A stretch of DNA of 64,000 nt, from NCBI GenBank assembly GCA_947501635.1, contig CANMWT010000002.1, positions 248,001-312,000 on the forward strand, read 5' to 3'. The stretch is from an uncultured Roseobacter sp. GTDB lineage: Bacteria > Pseudomonadota > Alphaproteobacteria > Rhodobacterales > Rhodobacteraceae. The first letter of the stretch is position 1, and each line of letters starts with the position of its first letter. A program made the position numbers and the translations under genes. The notes under the pieces are model-generated. The model was not told the DNA's origin, ran no database searches, and saw only the letters and a list, made by a program, of their open reading frames with translations. Positions 20,799 through 29,402 of this stretch are shown here, piece by piece.

Positions 20799-21686
20799 CT
20801 ATGCCAAATATTTGTTGAACCAGTCGATGGTACGCTCCCACGCGAGCGCAGCCTGACTTTCGTCGTAGCGTGGGGTGCTGTCGTTATGGAATCCGTGATT
20901 GGCACCTTCGTATATATGCGCCTCATAGACCTTGTCGCCCGCCTTGAGCGCCGCTTCGAAGTCCGGCCACCCTGCGTTGATCCGCTCATCCAACTCGCCC
21001 ATGTGGATCAAGAGAGGAGCTTGTATCTTGGGGACGTCGTCCGAAGACGGTTGTCGGCCGTAAAACGGCACTCCAGCAGAAAGCTCCGGGTAGGCGACAG
21101 AGATGGCACCCACCACTCCACCCCCATAGCAGAATCCGACAGCGCCAACCTTTCCTGTGCTGTCCTCGCGCTTCAACAGATGCTCAAAGCCCGCAAAGAA
21201 ATCATTCATCAGCGCCGTGCGGTCGACAGTGCGTTGCAGTTCACGGCCATCCGCGTCGTTCCCCGGATAGCCGCCGACAGAGGTCAACCCATCCGGTGCC
21301 AACGCCATGAAGCCGGCCTTTGCCAGGCGGCGCGCGACGTCTTCGATGTATGGGTTGAGGCCCCGGTTTTCGTGGATCACCAACACGGCAGGCAAAGCGG
21401 CCTCTGTGTCTGATGGGCGGACAAGGTATGCTCTGACATCGCCCGTACCGTTCGGGGACGGATACATGATGTAATCCGCATGGATATCCGGATCATTAAA
21501 GGACACTTGCTGAGCCATCGCGTAATCCGGGCTCAACATGGTCAGCAAAGCAGCTGCAGTAACGCCACCAACCGCAAACTTTCCGGCACGGTCAAGGAAT
21601 TCGCGTTTGGTTATCTTTCCATGCGCATAAAAATCGTAAAGGTCTAAGAGTTCTTGATCGAAGTCTTTCGCGGTCATGCGGTTCAT
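20799..21686 (-). CDS. Dienelactone hydrolase family protein with Tat-like N-terminus
   Basis: A 295-residue alpha/beta hydrolase of the dienelactone hydrolase family. The catalytic triad is readable: nucleophile Cys in GFCYGGG, Asp in GELDERI and His in GANHGF; HENRG near the start is also a family mark. About 25 acidic/aromatic residues (FDQELLDLYDFYAHG) precede a Tat-like stretch ITKREFLDRAGKFAVGG, a hydrophobic run and an AMAQQ cleavage-like site, so export is possible although the twin arginine is Lys-Arg. GGGAGG lies upstream of the MNRMTAK start. The substrate is unknown; the gene is alone between atpC and a divergent lipoprotein gene. Confidence 0.87.
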   Translation of the reverse strand: MNRMTAKDFDQELLDLYDFYAHGKITKREFLDRAGKFAVGGVTAAALLTMLSPDYAMAQQVSFNDPDIHADYIMYPSPNGTGDVRAYLVRPSDTEAALPAVLVIHENRGLNPYIEDVARRLAKAGFMALAPDGLTSVGGYPGNDADGRELQRTVDRTALMNDFFAGFEHLLKREDSTGKVGAVGFCYGGGVVGAISVAYPELSAGVPFYGRQPSSDDVPKIQAPLLIHMGELDERINAGWPDFEAALKAGDKVYEAHIYEGANHGFHNDSTPRYDESQAALAWERTIDWFNKYLA

Positions 21687-21903
21687 GATGGCCTCCCAAT
21701 TCAGCATCTGTCGCCAGTGTCGCGCGAGGTGGCTGCTTCGGTCCATTCATTTTTTCTTGGGAGGGTTGGGCAAGCAGCGCAAACTGCCCGCACGTTACAT
21801 TTCGAGCAAGCGCTCAACTTTGTGTGCACCACTGCAATTTGTGGCTGCGCCCGGGGTGTGAATGTCTTAGCGTGAGGGCGTGTGCGAAGGCGTGAGGCGA
21901 GAC

Positions 21904-22479
21904 ATGAGGCGAGTGTTTTATTGTGTGAGTGCGGTGTTACTGTCAGGTCTGTTGGCAGCCTGTGCATCTGCACCTCCAGAGGTGAGCCGCAGCGATATCG
22001 ACATGCTTGCCGCAGAGATCAAGAACCTCGGCGCTGACGTCGACACGGCCGAGGCAGCGCGCGCGGCCGAGATCGCCTACACCTACTCGCTGCAACTGCG
22101 CGAAGAGTACAACGTCACAGACGGCCCGATCGTGCACAATTTAAAAGTCAACAACGGCTGGCGGGAAAGGGGCATCTGCGTGCACTGGGCCGAAGATGTC
22201 GAAGCACGTCTTAATCAAGAGCAGTTTGAGACGTTGCAAATCCATCGTGCCATCGCCGAAGGCAACGAGTTCCGCATCGACCACTCGACCGCCGTTATCA
22301 GCGCACGCGGCGAGGACTTCGACGAAGGCATCGTGCTGGACCCATGGCGCAAAGGTGGGTTGCTCTATTGGTCGCCGACGCTGGAAGATGAAAAGTATTT
22401 CTGGGAGCCGCGTCTAACGGTTCTGGCGCGCAAGGCCGATGCGGAGTCAGGTGCTATACCGGCGGCCTTGCTTGAGTGA
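21904..22479 (+). CDS. Hypothetical lipoprotein
   Basis: A 191-residue protein with a clear lipobox: MRRVFYCVSAVLLSGLLAAC, lipidated Cys at about residue 20. The mature part is hydrophilic, with a helical stretch rich in Ala/Glu and the notable segment RGICVHWAEDVEARL, then IVLDPWRKGGLLYW. I do not recognise a named family, though the HWAED-containing segment looks like a conserved core. It is divergent from the dienelactone hydrolase gene and its stop is 8 bases from the convergent prs stop. Confidence 0.75.
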   Translation: MRRVFYCVSAVLLSGLLAACASAPPEVSRSDIDMLAAEIKNLGADVDTAEAARAAEIAYTYSLQLREEYNVTDGPIVHNLKVNNGWRERGICVHWAEDVEARLNQEQFETLQIHRAIAEGNEFRIDHSTAVISARGEDFDEGIVLDPWRKGGLLYWSPTLEDEKYFWEPRLTVLARKADAESGAIPAALLE

Positions 22480-22486
22480 GGCCTCA

Positions 22487-23506
22487 TTACTCGGCTGCGT
22501 ACATACCGTCATAGATTGGGCTGAGCGTGTCGGCTTCGAACAGAGACGACACCGAGGTTCCGTTCCAGATGTTCAGGATCGCTTGAGCAAAGACAGGTGC
22601 TGTGGGTACGATGCGGATGTTCGGCGCATTTTGCACCGCTGCGGTTGGCGCAATTGTGTCTGTCAGAACAAGTGACTTCATAACGGATTTTGTCACACGG
22701 TCCACGGCGGGGCCAGACATAACGCCATGCGTGATGTAAGAGTGTACTTCCTTCGCGCCATTCTCCAGCAGCACTTCTGCGGCCTTGCACAGAGTGCCGG
22801 CTGTGTCGCACATGTCGTCCACGATCAGACAGGTCTTGCCCGTGACGTCTCCGATCACTGTCATCTCGGCAACTTCACCGGGCTTTTCACGACGCTTGTC
22901 TACGATGGCGAGCGGCGAGTTAATTCGTTTGGCAAGTTCACGGGCGCGTGCAACGCCGCCTACATCGGGCGATACCACCATCAACTCGTCCATGCGGTCC
23001 TTGAATTCCGTTTTGATGTCGAGCGCAAAGATCGGCGCGGCATAGAGGTTATCGACCGGAATATCGAAAAATCCCTGAATCTGTGCCGCGTGCAAATCCA
23101 TGGTCAGAACCCGTTCAACACCTGTACCAACCAGCATGTTGGCTACCAGCTTTGCTGTGATGGGCGTGCGCGCCTTGGTGCGGCGGTCTTGGCGGGCATA
23201 ACCGAAATAGGGCAGTACGGCCGTTACGCGCGCCGCTGACGACCGGCGCAGCGCATCGGCCATAATCAGAAGCTCCATCAGGTTGTCATTTGCGGGGTTC
23301 GATGTGGATTGCAGAATGAACATGTCCTCGCCACGCACATTCTCGAAAACCTCCACAAAGATTTCACCATCGTTGAAACGCTCGACCCGTGCATCTACAA
23401 GCCCCACCTGTTTGCCACGATGCATCGACATGCGACGAGCGATGGCTTGCGCCAGTGGCATATTGGCGTTGCCAGAGATCAGTTTTGGTTCTTGGACGAG
23501 GGGCAT
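22487..23506 (-). CDS. prs: Ribose-phosphate pyrophosphokinase (PRPP synthetase)
   Basis: A 339-residue enzyme making PRPP from ribose 5-phosphate and ATP, the precursor for purines, pyrimidines, His, Trp and NAD. Visible marks are [19 protein letters not shown], the flexible loop YGYARQDRR variant ([12 protein letters not shown]), [12 protein letters not shown], and the PRPP-binding [10 protein letters not shown]. The family is usually about 310-320 residues, so this copy is slightly longer at the C-terminus ([16 protein letters not shown]). The start at MPLVQEPK is chosen by family alignment. The 115-base divergent gap to the isomerase gene should hold both promoters. Confidence 0.94.
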   Translation of the reverse strand: MPLVQEPKLISGNANMPLAQAIARRMSMHRGKQVGLVDARVERFNDGEIFVEVFENVRGEDMFILQSTSNPANDNLMELLIMADALRRSSAARVTAVLPYFGYARQDRRTKARTPITAKLVANMLVGTGVERVLTMDLHAAQIQGFFDIPVDNLYAAPIFALDIKTEFKDRMDELMVVSPDVGGVARARELAKRINSPLAIVDKRREKPGEVAEMTVIGDVTGKTCLIVDDMCDTAGTLCKAAEVLLENGAKEVHSYITHGVMSGPAVDRVTKSVMKSLVLTDTIAPTAAVQNAPNIRIVPTAPVFAQAILNIWNGTSVSSLFEADTLSPIYDGMYAAE

Positions 23507-23621
23507 GTGATGGCCTTTCGGGAGCAACGAAAGAGATATGTGACAGATTCGTGATGTTGACTTCACCTATCACGGCCTTACCAATCCTCAAAGAACCCAG
23601 ACCCCCTTTTGGAGCGCTAAA

Positions 23622-24221
23622 ATGGCACATATTGACCTGTTTTTCTCAACACTCTCTCCCTACGCCTATCTGGCAGGCAACCGTGCCGAAGCTGTGGCCG
23701 CAAAACACGACGCCACGATCACATACAAGCCCATGGACATTATGGCACTTTTTGCCCGAACCGGGGGGACCCCGCCAAAAGACCGCCATATCAGCCGCGT
23801 GGAATATCGTGCGCAGGAACTTGTCCGTCAGGCAAAAAAGGCAGGGCTGCCCTTCAACCTCACACCCGCGCATTGGCCTACAAATGGCGCTCCTTCGTCT
23901 TATGCATTTATAGCAGCCCAAAATGCAGGTGGCGGTGATCTCGGCAAGCTGATGTTTGCCTTTACCCGTGCCGTCTGGGCGGAAGAGAAAGATATCGCCG
24001 AGGATGCAGTGGTGAAAGCCTGCCTTGAAGAGGCAGGTTTCGATCCTGCCCTTGCCGACAGTGGCCTGCTTGAAGGCGCCGAAACCTATGCTGCCAACCT
24101 TGAAGAAGCGGTAGATCGCGGGGTGTTCGGTTCTCCTTTCTACATCACCGACAAGGACCAGCGGTTTTGGGGGCAAGACCGGATTGACGATCTCGACGCT
24201 GCGCTTGCCGGCGATTTGTGA
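23622..24221 (+). CDS. 2-hydroxychromene-2-carboxylate isomerase family protein
   Basis: A 199-residue DsbA/GST-kappa fold protein. The N-terminus IDLFFSTLSPYAYLAGNR carries the SPYAYLA motif that replaces the CxxC of DsbA, and the C-terminus has VFGSPFYITDKDQRFWGQDRIDDL as in the isomerase family. The named reaction belongs to naphthalene degradation, but most such genes lie outside aromatic pathways; the natural substrate here is unknown. GGAG lies 7 bases before the ATG. It overlaps the next hydrolase gene by GTGA. Confidence 0.88.
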   Translation: MAHIDLFFSTLSPYAYLAGNRAEAVAAKHDATITYKPMDIMALFARTGGTPPKDRHISRVEYRAQELVRQAKKAGLPFNLTPAHWPTNGAPSSYAFIAAQNAGGGDLGKLMFAFTRAVWAEEKDIAEDAVVKACLEEAGFDPALADSGLLEGAETYAANLEEAVDRGVFGSPFYITDKDQRFWGQDRIDDLDAALAGDL

Positions 24222-25015
24222 CAACGCGGTTTCCGGTCCATGTCCGCCGCTTTGGCTCAGGCCCGCGGCATGTGCTTGCCATTCACTGCACGCAGGCGAA
24301 TGGCGGAGCATGGCGGGAGGTGGCGAAAAATCTCGGCCCGCAGGTGACTGTGCTGGCGCCGGATATGCCGGGGCATGGCAGGAGTGGGGATTGGGACGGG
24401 CTTGAAGATCCGCATGATCTGACGTGTCGCGCGCTGGCCCCCTTGGCTCAGGAAGGTCAGATTGATCTGGTTGGCCACTCCTTCGGGGCCACCATCGCGC
24501 TGCGCATTGCAATCGAAAACCCCGGGCAGGTGCGCAGCCTGTGCTTGATAGAGCCGGTCTGCTTTGCCGCGGCCAAAGCCCGCGAGCCGGAAGTTGTGGA
24601 GACATATCTCGCGCAGTCTGTGCCGTACATTGAGGCAATCAAAAACGGCGATCTTGAGTTGGGTGCGCGCTTGTTCAACCGGATATGGGGCAGCGGGATG
24701 CGATGGGAAAGCTACCCCCCCGCGGCGCGGCAATACATGTGCGACCGGATCCGCTTGGTGCCGGCGCAATCGCCGTCCTTGTTTGACGACCTCCCCCGCC
24801 TTCTGGCACCGGAACGTCTGGCCCGTGTGACCATGCCCACGCTCCTGATCGAAGGATCGGACAGCCCGCCCGTTATCTCAGCGATTAATGCCGCTCTCGC
24901 TGATATGCTGCCACATGCGCGGCGTGAGACCATCAAAGGTGCTGCCCATATGTGCCCGCTGACGCACCCGAACGAGACCGCAGAAATTCTGCGCAGTCTG
25001 TTAAACGTGACTTAG
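24218..25015 (+). CDS. Alpha/beta hydrolase
   Basis: A 265-residue alpha/beta hydrolase of the epoxide hydrolase/esterase type. The oxyanion region is AIHCTQANGGAW, the nucleophile is in LVGHSFGAT, the acid lies in LLIEGSDSPP and the histidine in GAAHMCPLTHP. The start is GTG, overlapping the isomerase stop by four bases (GTGA), so the pair is cotranslated. The end overlaps the convergent threonine aldolase gene by 15 bases. The substrate is not predictable. Confidence 0.85.
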   Translation: MTTRFPVHVRRFGSGPRHVLAIHCTQANGGAWREVAKNLGPQVTVLAPDMPGHGRSGDWDGLEDPHDLTCRALAPLAQEGQIDLVGHSFGATIALRIAIENPGQVRSLCLIEPVCFAAAKAREPEVVETYLAQSVPYIEAIKNGDLELGARLFNRIWGSGMRWESYPPAARQYMCDRIRLVPAQSPSLFDDLPRLLAPERLARVTMPTLLIEGSDSPPVISAINAALADMLPHARRETIKGAAHMCPLTHPNETAEILRSLLNVT

Positions 25016-26038
25016 AAAGTGATCCAGATGCGCTTCTGTGATGGACCAGTCACAGACCAGACGCGCTGCCAGCATCTCGTCAGGATCATCTCCTTCCACC
25101 GTGCCGTCCCACAGGTTGAACTTGGCCCCCGCGGCGAGCAGGCGCTGAACTGTGGCCCGTTTAAAATTGGCAAAGACCATATTCGCCTGCGGCTCATACA
25201 GAAAGCTCACGCCCTTGTCCCGAAGTCCGGCGATCAGATACTCGGCGCGGGCGTTTGCCTGTGCGGCCGTTTGCAACCACAATCCGCCTGCGAGATAACC
25301 CTGCATCTGCGCAGACAAAAAACGGTGTTTCGAAAATAGATGCCCGCCGCGTTTGCGGCGCAACTCGAACTCCCAGGCTTTGTCCGGATCAAAGAAAATT
25401 ACGGCTTCGACCCCCATACAGCCATTTTTGGTCCCGCCAAAGCTGACCGCATCGATGCCCAGTTTCCACGACATCTCGGCCGGTGTGCAGGCCAGCCTGA
25501 CCATGGCATTGGCAAACCGCGCCCCATCCAGATGCACGGGCAGGTCAAATGATTTGGCCACGTCGGTCAGCGCCTTCAACTCGTCCAGCGTGTAGACGCT
25601 GCCGCGTTCGGTTACCTGTGTGATAGATACCGGACCGCGCTGTGGCCCATGTACGCCGCGTTGACCTTCGAAAGCGATTGCAGCGCGCAGCGCGTCGGGT
25701 GCCATCTTGTCGCTGCCAGGTACGAGCGTCAGCTTTGCGCCTCCTGTGTAGAACTCGGGGGCGTTGCATTCATCTTCGTGGATATGCGCGACGGGCGAGC
25801 AAAAGATCGTCTGCCATGGCTGGCAATAGCATCCCAGCGCCAGTGCATTTGCCGTTGTGCCGGTTGCAACCAGATAGATGGCGGCCTGAGGCGCCTCGAA
25901 CAGCTCGCGCAATTGATCGCGCACGCCCTCCATCACTGTATCTTCGCCGTATGAGGCTTCGAAATCCGCATTGGCGGCCAGAACATGGTCCATCACCTGC
26001 GGGTGGGCCGGGCCTGTATTGTCCGAGGCTAGAAACAT
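25001..26038 (-). CDS. ltaE: Low-specificity L-threonine aldolase
   Basis: A 345-residue PLP-dependent aldolase of the beta-eliminating lyase fold, cleaving L-threonine/allo-threonine to glycine and acetaldehyde. It begins FLASDNTGPAHPQVMDH; the PLP lysine is Lys204 in SFGGTKNGCMG; HLDGARFANA holds the cofactor-binding Asp and Arg. The start at 26038 overlaps the upstream gene stop by the ATGA arrangement, so it is coupled to the cysteine-cluster gene and ribF. The bias towards L- or D-form substrates is not readable. Confidence 0.92.
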   Translation of the reverse strand: MFLASDNTGPAHPQVMDHVLAANADFEASYGEDTVMEGVRDQLRELFEAPQAAIYLVATGTTANALALGCYCQPWQTIFCSPVAHIHEDECNAPEFYTGGAKLTLVPGSDKMAPDALRAAIAFEGQRGVHGPQRGPVSITQVTERGSVYTLDELKALTDVAKSFDLPVHLDGARFANAMVRLACTPAEMSWKLGIDAVSFGGTKNGCMGVEAVIFFDPDKAWEFELRRKRGGHLFSKHRFLSAQMQGYLAGGLWLQTAAQANARAEYLIAGLRDKGVSFLYEPQANMVFANFKRATVQRLLAAGAKFNLWDGTVEGDDPDEMLAARLVCDWSITEAHLDHFLSHV

Positions 26039-26508
26039 CAGGAGGGCTCCTCGATTATATGGTCTTCCCACTCGTCTTGCGGGATGTCGAACTCACTTAG
26101 GGTGATGCCGCGCACGGATACGCCGGCGTCATGCACTGACTGCGGGGTGCCAGACAAAAGTGGGTGCCAGTCCGGCAGAGGCTGGCCTTGCCACAGCAAA
26201 CGATAGGCACAGGTATCGGGCATCCAATAGGCATGCGTATCCAGGTTGTCGGGCCGCAAAACGACACAATCTGGCACAAACGCGTGCCTGTTCTCGTAAT
26301 GCGCGCACCGGCAGGTGTTGTCGTCAAGCAGTCGGCAGGCGATGCGCGTCAGGGCGACCTCGCCTGTGTCCTCGTCCTCCAGCTTGTTCAGGCAGCACTT
26401 GCCGCAGCCGTCGCAGAGCGCCTCCCACTCCCGCTCAGACATCTCGGTAAGCGTCTTGCGCTCCCAAAACCTGTTTTTGAGGCCGGACCGGTCGATCGGG
26501 TCTGTCAT
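26038..26508 (-). CDS. YcgN/UPF0260 cysteine-cluster protein
   Basis: A 156-residue protein of the UPF0260 (YcgN) family, related to YkgJ zinc- or iron-chelating proteins. The cluster is LCDGCGKCC (C-x2-C-x2-CC), followed by further cysteines in RIACRLL, NTCRC, PDCVV and DTCAYR. A metal-binding role is likely; the function is unknown. It is the middle gene of a coupled run: its start overlaps the ribF stop (ATGA) and its stop overlaps the ltaE start. Confidence 0.9.
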   Translation of the reverse strand: MTDPIDRSGLKNRFWERKTLTEMSEREWEALCDGCGKCCLNKLEDEDTGEVALTRIACRLLDDNTCRCAHYENRHAFVPDCVVLRPDNLDTHAYWMPDTCAYRLLWQGQPLPDWHPLLSGTPQSVHDAGVSVRGITLSEFDIPQDEWEDHIIEEPS

Positions 26509-27437
26509 AGGGCGGCCAGAATGCTGCGCGCGCGTGCACTGTCGGCATCCATCTGCGCTATCAACGCGTCGAGTGTTTCGAACTTCTCTTCCGGGCGCAG
26601 ATGCTCGACCAGTGCGACGGACAAAGGCGTGTCATACAGGTCGCCGGAAAAATCGAAGATAAAGCTTTCCAGATTGGGCCGGTTTTCACCGAACATGGGC
26701 CGCACGCCCATAGAGGCGACACCGTGGTAACTGCCGGTATGCGGCCCGTCGAGCACATCCACCAGGACGGCATAGACACCGAAAGCGGGCGGGTGCAGCC
26801 CGTCGATGGACATATTGGCGGTAGGGTAGCCAAGCTCCCGTCCTCGCTGTTCGCCGCCGATCACGGGGCCTTCAATACGATGCCAGTGCCCCAGCATGGC
26901 CGCGGCCGCGCGCGGGTTGCCCTCGCTAAGCGCGCGGCGGATTGCAGTAGAGGATACGGTGATGTCCGTATGTGCCATCAAAGGGGCGATCGTCACACCG
27001 AAGCCCATCGCATCGCCAAAGGTCTTCAAATCCTCTGCCGTTCCGCTGCGGCCCTTGCCAAAGCAGAAATCCGCGCCAACGACTACATGTTTCAGGCCGA
27101 AGCCATCGCAGATGACCCGCTGTGCAAACTCCCGTGGCGTCAACGCGGCGAGTGACGCGTTGAAGTTCAGTTCATACAGCAGTTCCACCCCCAGCTTTTC
27201 GAGACGGCTTGCACGGGCCTCGCGGCTCATCAGACGAAAACGTTTGGCGTCTGGCGCGAAAAAAGCGCGCGGGTGCGGCTCAAAGGTCAGAATTCCCAAG
27301 GGCGCCTGCGGAACAGCGCCCCGCGCGATATCGATCACTGACTGATGGCCCAGATGCACACCGTCAAAGTTACCGATGGCAACGCTCGCTCCGCGGTCGT
27401 CGGGGCTGACAAACTGATAATCGCGCAAGATCTTCAT
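26505..27437 (-). CDS. ribF: Bifunctional riboflavin kinase / FAD synthetase
   Basis: A 310-residue enzyme converting riboflavin to FMN and FMN to FAD. The N-terminal nucleotidyltransferase part shows AIGNFDGVHLGHQ; the C-terminal kinase part shows GRELGYPTANM and the GVYAV and FDFSGDLYD segments. It is full length and probably heads the run ribF, YcgN-like, ltaE, all joined by overlapping starts. A 54-base gap separates it from the MaoC gene upstream. Confidence 0.95.
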   Translation of the reverse strand: MKILRDYQFVSPDDRGASVAIGNFDGVHLGHQSVIDIARGAVPQAPLGILTFEPHPRAFFAPDAKRFRLMSREARASRLEKLGVELLYELNFNASLAALTPREFAQRVICDGFGLKHVVVGADFCFGKGRSGTAEDLKTFGDAMGFGVTIAPLMAHTDITVSSTAIRRALSEGNPRAAAAMLGHWHRIEGPVIGGEQRGRELGYPTANMSIDGLHPPAFGVYAVLVDVLDGPHTGSYHGVASMGVRPMFGENRPNLESFIFDFSGDLYDTPLSVALVEHLRPEEKFETLDALIAQMDADSARARSILAAL

Positions 27438-27491
27438 GACCCCTGCGTAGCGGTCAGGATCGTCTGGTGCAAGACGGTGCGGTGCGCGGAA

Positions 27492-27935
27492 TCAGTCGAA
27501 TTTACGCGATGGCGCGAGCACTGTTGCCTCGCCGACCAGAACCTTCTTACCGTCGACAGAGCAGTGGCAGTCCATGCGGACGCGGCGTTTTGCAGGATCG
27601 ATATCGGTCACCTTGACTTCAGCATACACCAGATCGCCGGGACGCACGGGGGCAAGAAACTTGAGCGACTGACCAAGGTAGACTGTCCCATGTCCGGGGA
27701 GCTGTTCGCCGATCACGGCAGAGATCAACCCCGCGGTCAGCATGCCATGTGCAATGCGTCCCTCAAAGATGGTGTCTTGGGCATAATCGTCATCAAGGTG
27801 CACTGGATTGCGGTCCGTCGAGATCTGGGCGAACATTTCAATGTCTTCGTCTGTCACCACTTTATTCAGGTGACGGCTCATACCCATTTCGATGTCTTCG
27901 ATGCATATTGTTCCGCGTGGCAGATTATCCAACAT
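27492..27935 (-). CDS. MaoC family (R)-specific enoyl hydratase
   Basis: A 147-residue single hot-dog domain protein. The hydratase 2 motif is complete: DRNPVHLDDDYA (Asp and His) and GRIAHGMLTAGL, as in PhaJ-type (R)-enoyl-CoA hydratases. It could link fatty-acid intermediates to PHB precursors, but no PHB gene is adjacent except the partial thiolase far away. It has its own short upstream gap (89 bases) and is not overlapped by neighbours. Confidence 0.9.
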   Translation of the reverse strand: MLDNLPRGTICIEDIEMGMSRHLNKVVTDEDIEMFAQISTDRNPVHLDDDYAQDTIFEGRIAHGMLTAGLISAVIGEQLPGHGTVYLGQSLKFLAPVRPGDLVYAEVKVTDIDPAKRRVRMDCHCSVDGKKVLVGEATVLAPSRKFD

Positions 27936-28024
27936 GATGGCCCTTCCGGTAATATTCTGACTACTCAGCAGTCAACGTTGAAACTTTATTACTTTGCGGG
28001 CGCAGAAAAGCAAGTAAAAAGACC

Positions 28025-28897
28025 TTACCGCAGGTGGCCAATCGTAAAGGTCGGGTTCGCTTTTTCCTTGCTGAGATAGCTTTCGAGCGCGTCCGCGTCA
28101 GGTTGCCGCACGGTGTTCGTCTCTGCTGCGGCAAGCCCTCCGGAGATGAACAGGGAATCGATGTCTTCTCCCATGGCCCCTGCGATATCGGTCAGAATGC
28201 CGTCGCCAATGGCGAGAACCCGGCTGTCAGACACATCCGCGCCAAGCTCGAACAGTCGCCTGCGGGCCAGATCATAAATCGGCGGGTGCGGTTTGCCAAA
28301 GTAGAGGCTTTCGCCACCCATTTCGGTATAAAGCTTGGCCAGCGCCCCGGCGCACCATTCGCGTGTATCGCCGCGATCAACAACAATGTCAGGGTTGGCG
28401 CACAAAAGTTTCAGTCCGCGTTGCTTTGCCATCAGAAACTGGGGACGCATAACGGCCGGATCGGCCAGACTGTCGAAGGGACCGGTGCAGACCATGCCTT
28501 CTGCCTGCTCCAACTCAACACGGTCAATCGTTATCGGGTCTTCAACTATTTTTGGCGGCTCGAAAAACTTCAGGTCGGTCGGCGGGCCGATATGCCAGAC
28601 CTGCGTGCCGACAATGCCCCTGTACATAGCAGAGCGCGCGCTGTCGCCCGAGGTCGCGATGGTGTCCCATGCGTCATTCGGCACGCCGAAATGTACCAGT
28701 TGTTTGGTCACGCCGGCACGCGGGCGCGGCGAATTGGTGACCAGCACGACCTTGCCACCGGTTTTGCGGTATGCCTGCAGCGCCGCAACAGCCTCTGGCA
28801 GCGCCGCAACGCCGTTATGCACACAGCCCCAGAGGTCGACGAAAAGCGCGTCGTACTGGGCGGAAACTTCGGCAAGAGATGAAATGATACGGGTCAT
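28025..28897 (-). CDS. HAD-superfamily hydrolase (TIGR01459/NagD-like)
   Basis: A 290-residue class IIA HAD hydrolase of a type common in alphaproteobacteria. Motif I is FVDLWGCVHNG with nucleophile Asp21; the usual second Asp of DxD is Trp23, as in the DxWG subfamily. Motif II is LVTNSPR, and motif IV is AIGDGILTDIAGA. The large cap sits between motifs II and III. The subfamily's substrate is not established. The gene stands alone between the MaoC and SnoaL-like genes on the same strand. Confidence 0.87.
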   Translation of the reverse strand: MTRIISSLAEVSAQYDALFVDLWGCVHNGVAALPEAVAALQAYRKTGGKVVLVTNSPRPRAGVTKQLVHFGVPNDAWDTIATSGDSARSAMYRGIVGTQVWHIGPPTDLKFFEPPKIVEDPITIDRVELEQAEGMVCTGPFDSLADPAVMRPQFLMAKQRGLKLLCANPDIVVDRGDTREWCAGALAKLYTEMGGESLYFGKPHPPIYDLARRRLFELGADVSDSRVLAIGDGILTDIAGAMGEDIDSLFISGGLAAAETNTVRQPDADALESYLSKEKANPTFTIGHLR

Positions 28898-28975
28898 GGG
28901 GGCCTCGATTGCGTCTGCGAATTCTCAACAGTGGCAGATCACGAATAGCCCCCGTGGTGCAAGCGGGTATCTTTG

Positions 28976-29338
28976 CTAGGCAGATTCTGTATCGCCATAA
29001 AGACAGCAACTGCGGATCAGCCACGCCCCGGCTGTGTCTTGTTCCAGCACAAGCAACGAGGTGCCGTCTTCTGTTTCGTTTTCTTCCGTGAAACGACACA
29101 AACACCACGCAATCCCATCGTGGCTGCCGCAGTCAAGGATCGAAAACCGCTTGGCGTTGGGCGCGCTGGTCCACTCCCGATGCAGACGGATCAGGTCATC
29201 ATACCCCCTTGCCACACCGAAAGGGGAGTGCAGTTGCGCATCCGGTGCAAACAGATCAGCACAGCCCTTTGCGTCACCCGCTCTGTAAGCGGCCGCCATG
29301 CGGTCCAGTAATTGCTGCAATTCGGCGCGTGAAAGCAA
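28976..29338 (-). CDS. Small SnoaL/NTF2-like protein
   Basis: About 120 residues with the NTF2-like pattern: an N-terminal helix (RAELQQLLDRMAAAYRAGDAKGCADLFAPDA), then beta strands ending in LVLEQDTAGAWLIRSCCLYGD. I place the start at a TTG (29338) with GGAGGG five bases upstream. An ATG at 29299 would cut into the first helix, and a GTG at 29386 would lie across the hairpin behind ppaC. The role is unknown; such proteins bind small ligands or act as isomerases. Confidence 0.7.
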   Translation of the reverse strand: MLSRAELQQLLDRMAAAYRAGDAKGCADLFAPDAQLHSPFGVARGYDDLIRLHREWTSAPNAKRFSILDCGSHDGIAWCLCRFTEENETEDGTSLLVLEQDTAGAWLIRSCCLYGDTESA

Positions 29339-29342
29339 AACA

Positions 29343-29362
29343 ACCCTCCACGGGAGAGGGTT
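29343..29362 (-). terminator. Possible hairpin terminator after ppaC
   Basis: On the minus strand, AACCCTC and GAGGGTT form a 7-bp stem around a short loop, followed by GTTTTGCTTTC. It lies about 40 bases after the ppaC stop. The right arm also contains the GGAGGG used by the next gene, so it may act as an attenuating structure rather than a strong terminator. Confidence 0.45.
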
Positions 29363-29402
29363 GCATGAAAAGGCCGCCTTGACCACCAGCTGGCTGAAGC
29401 GA

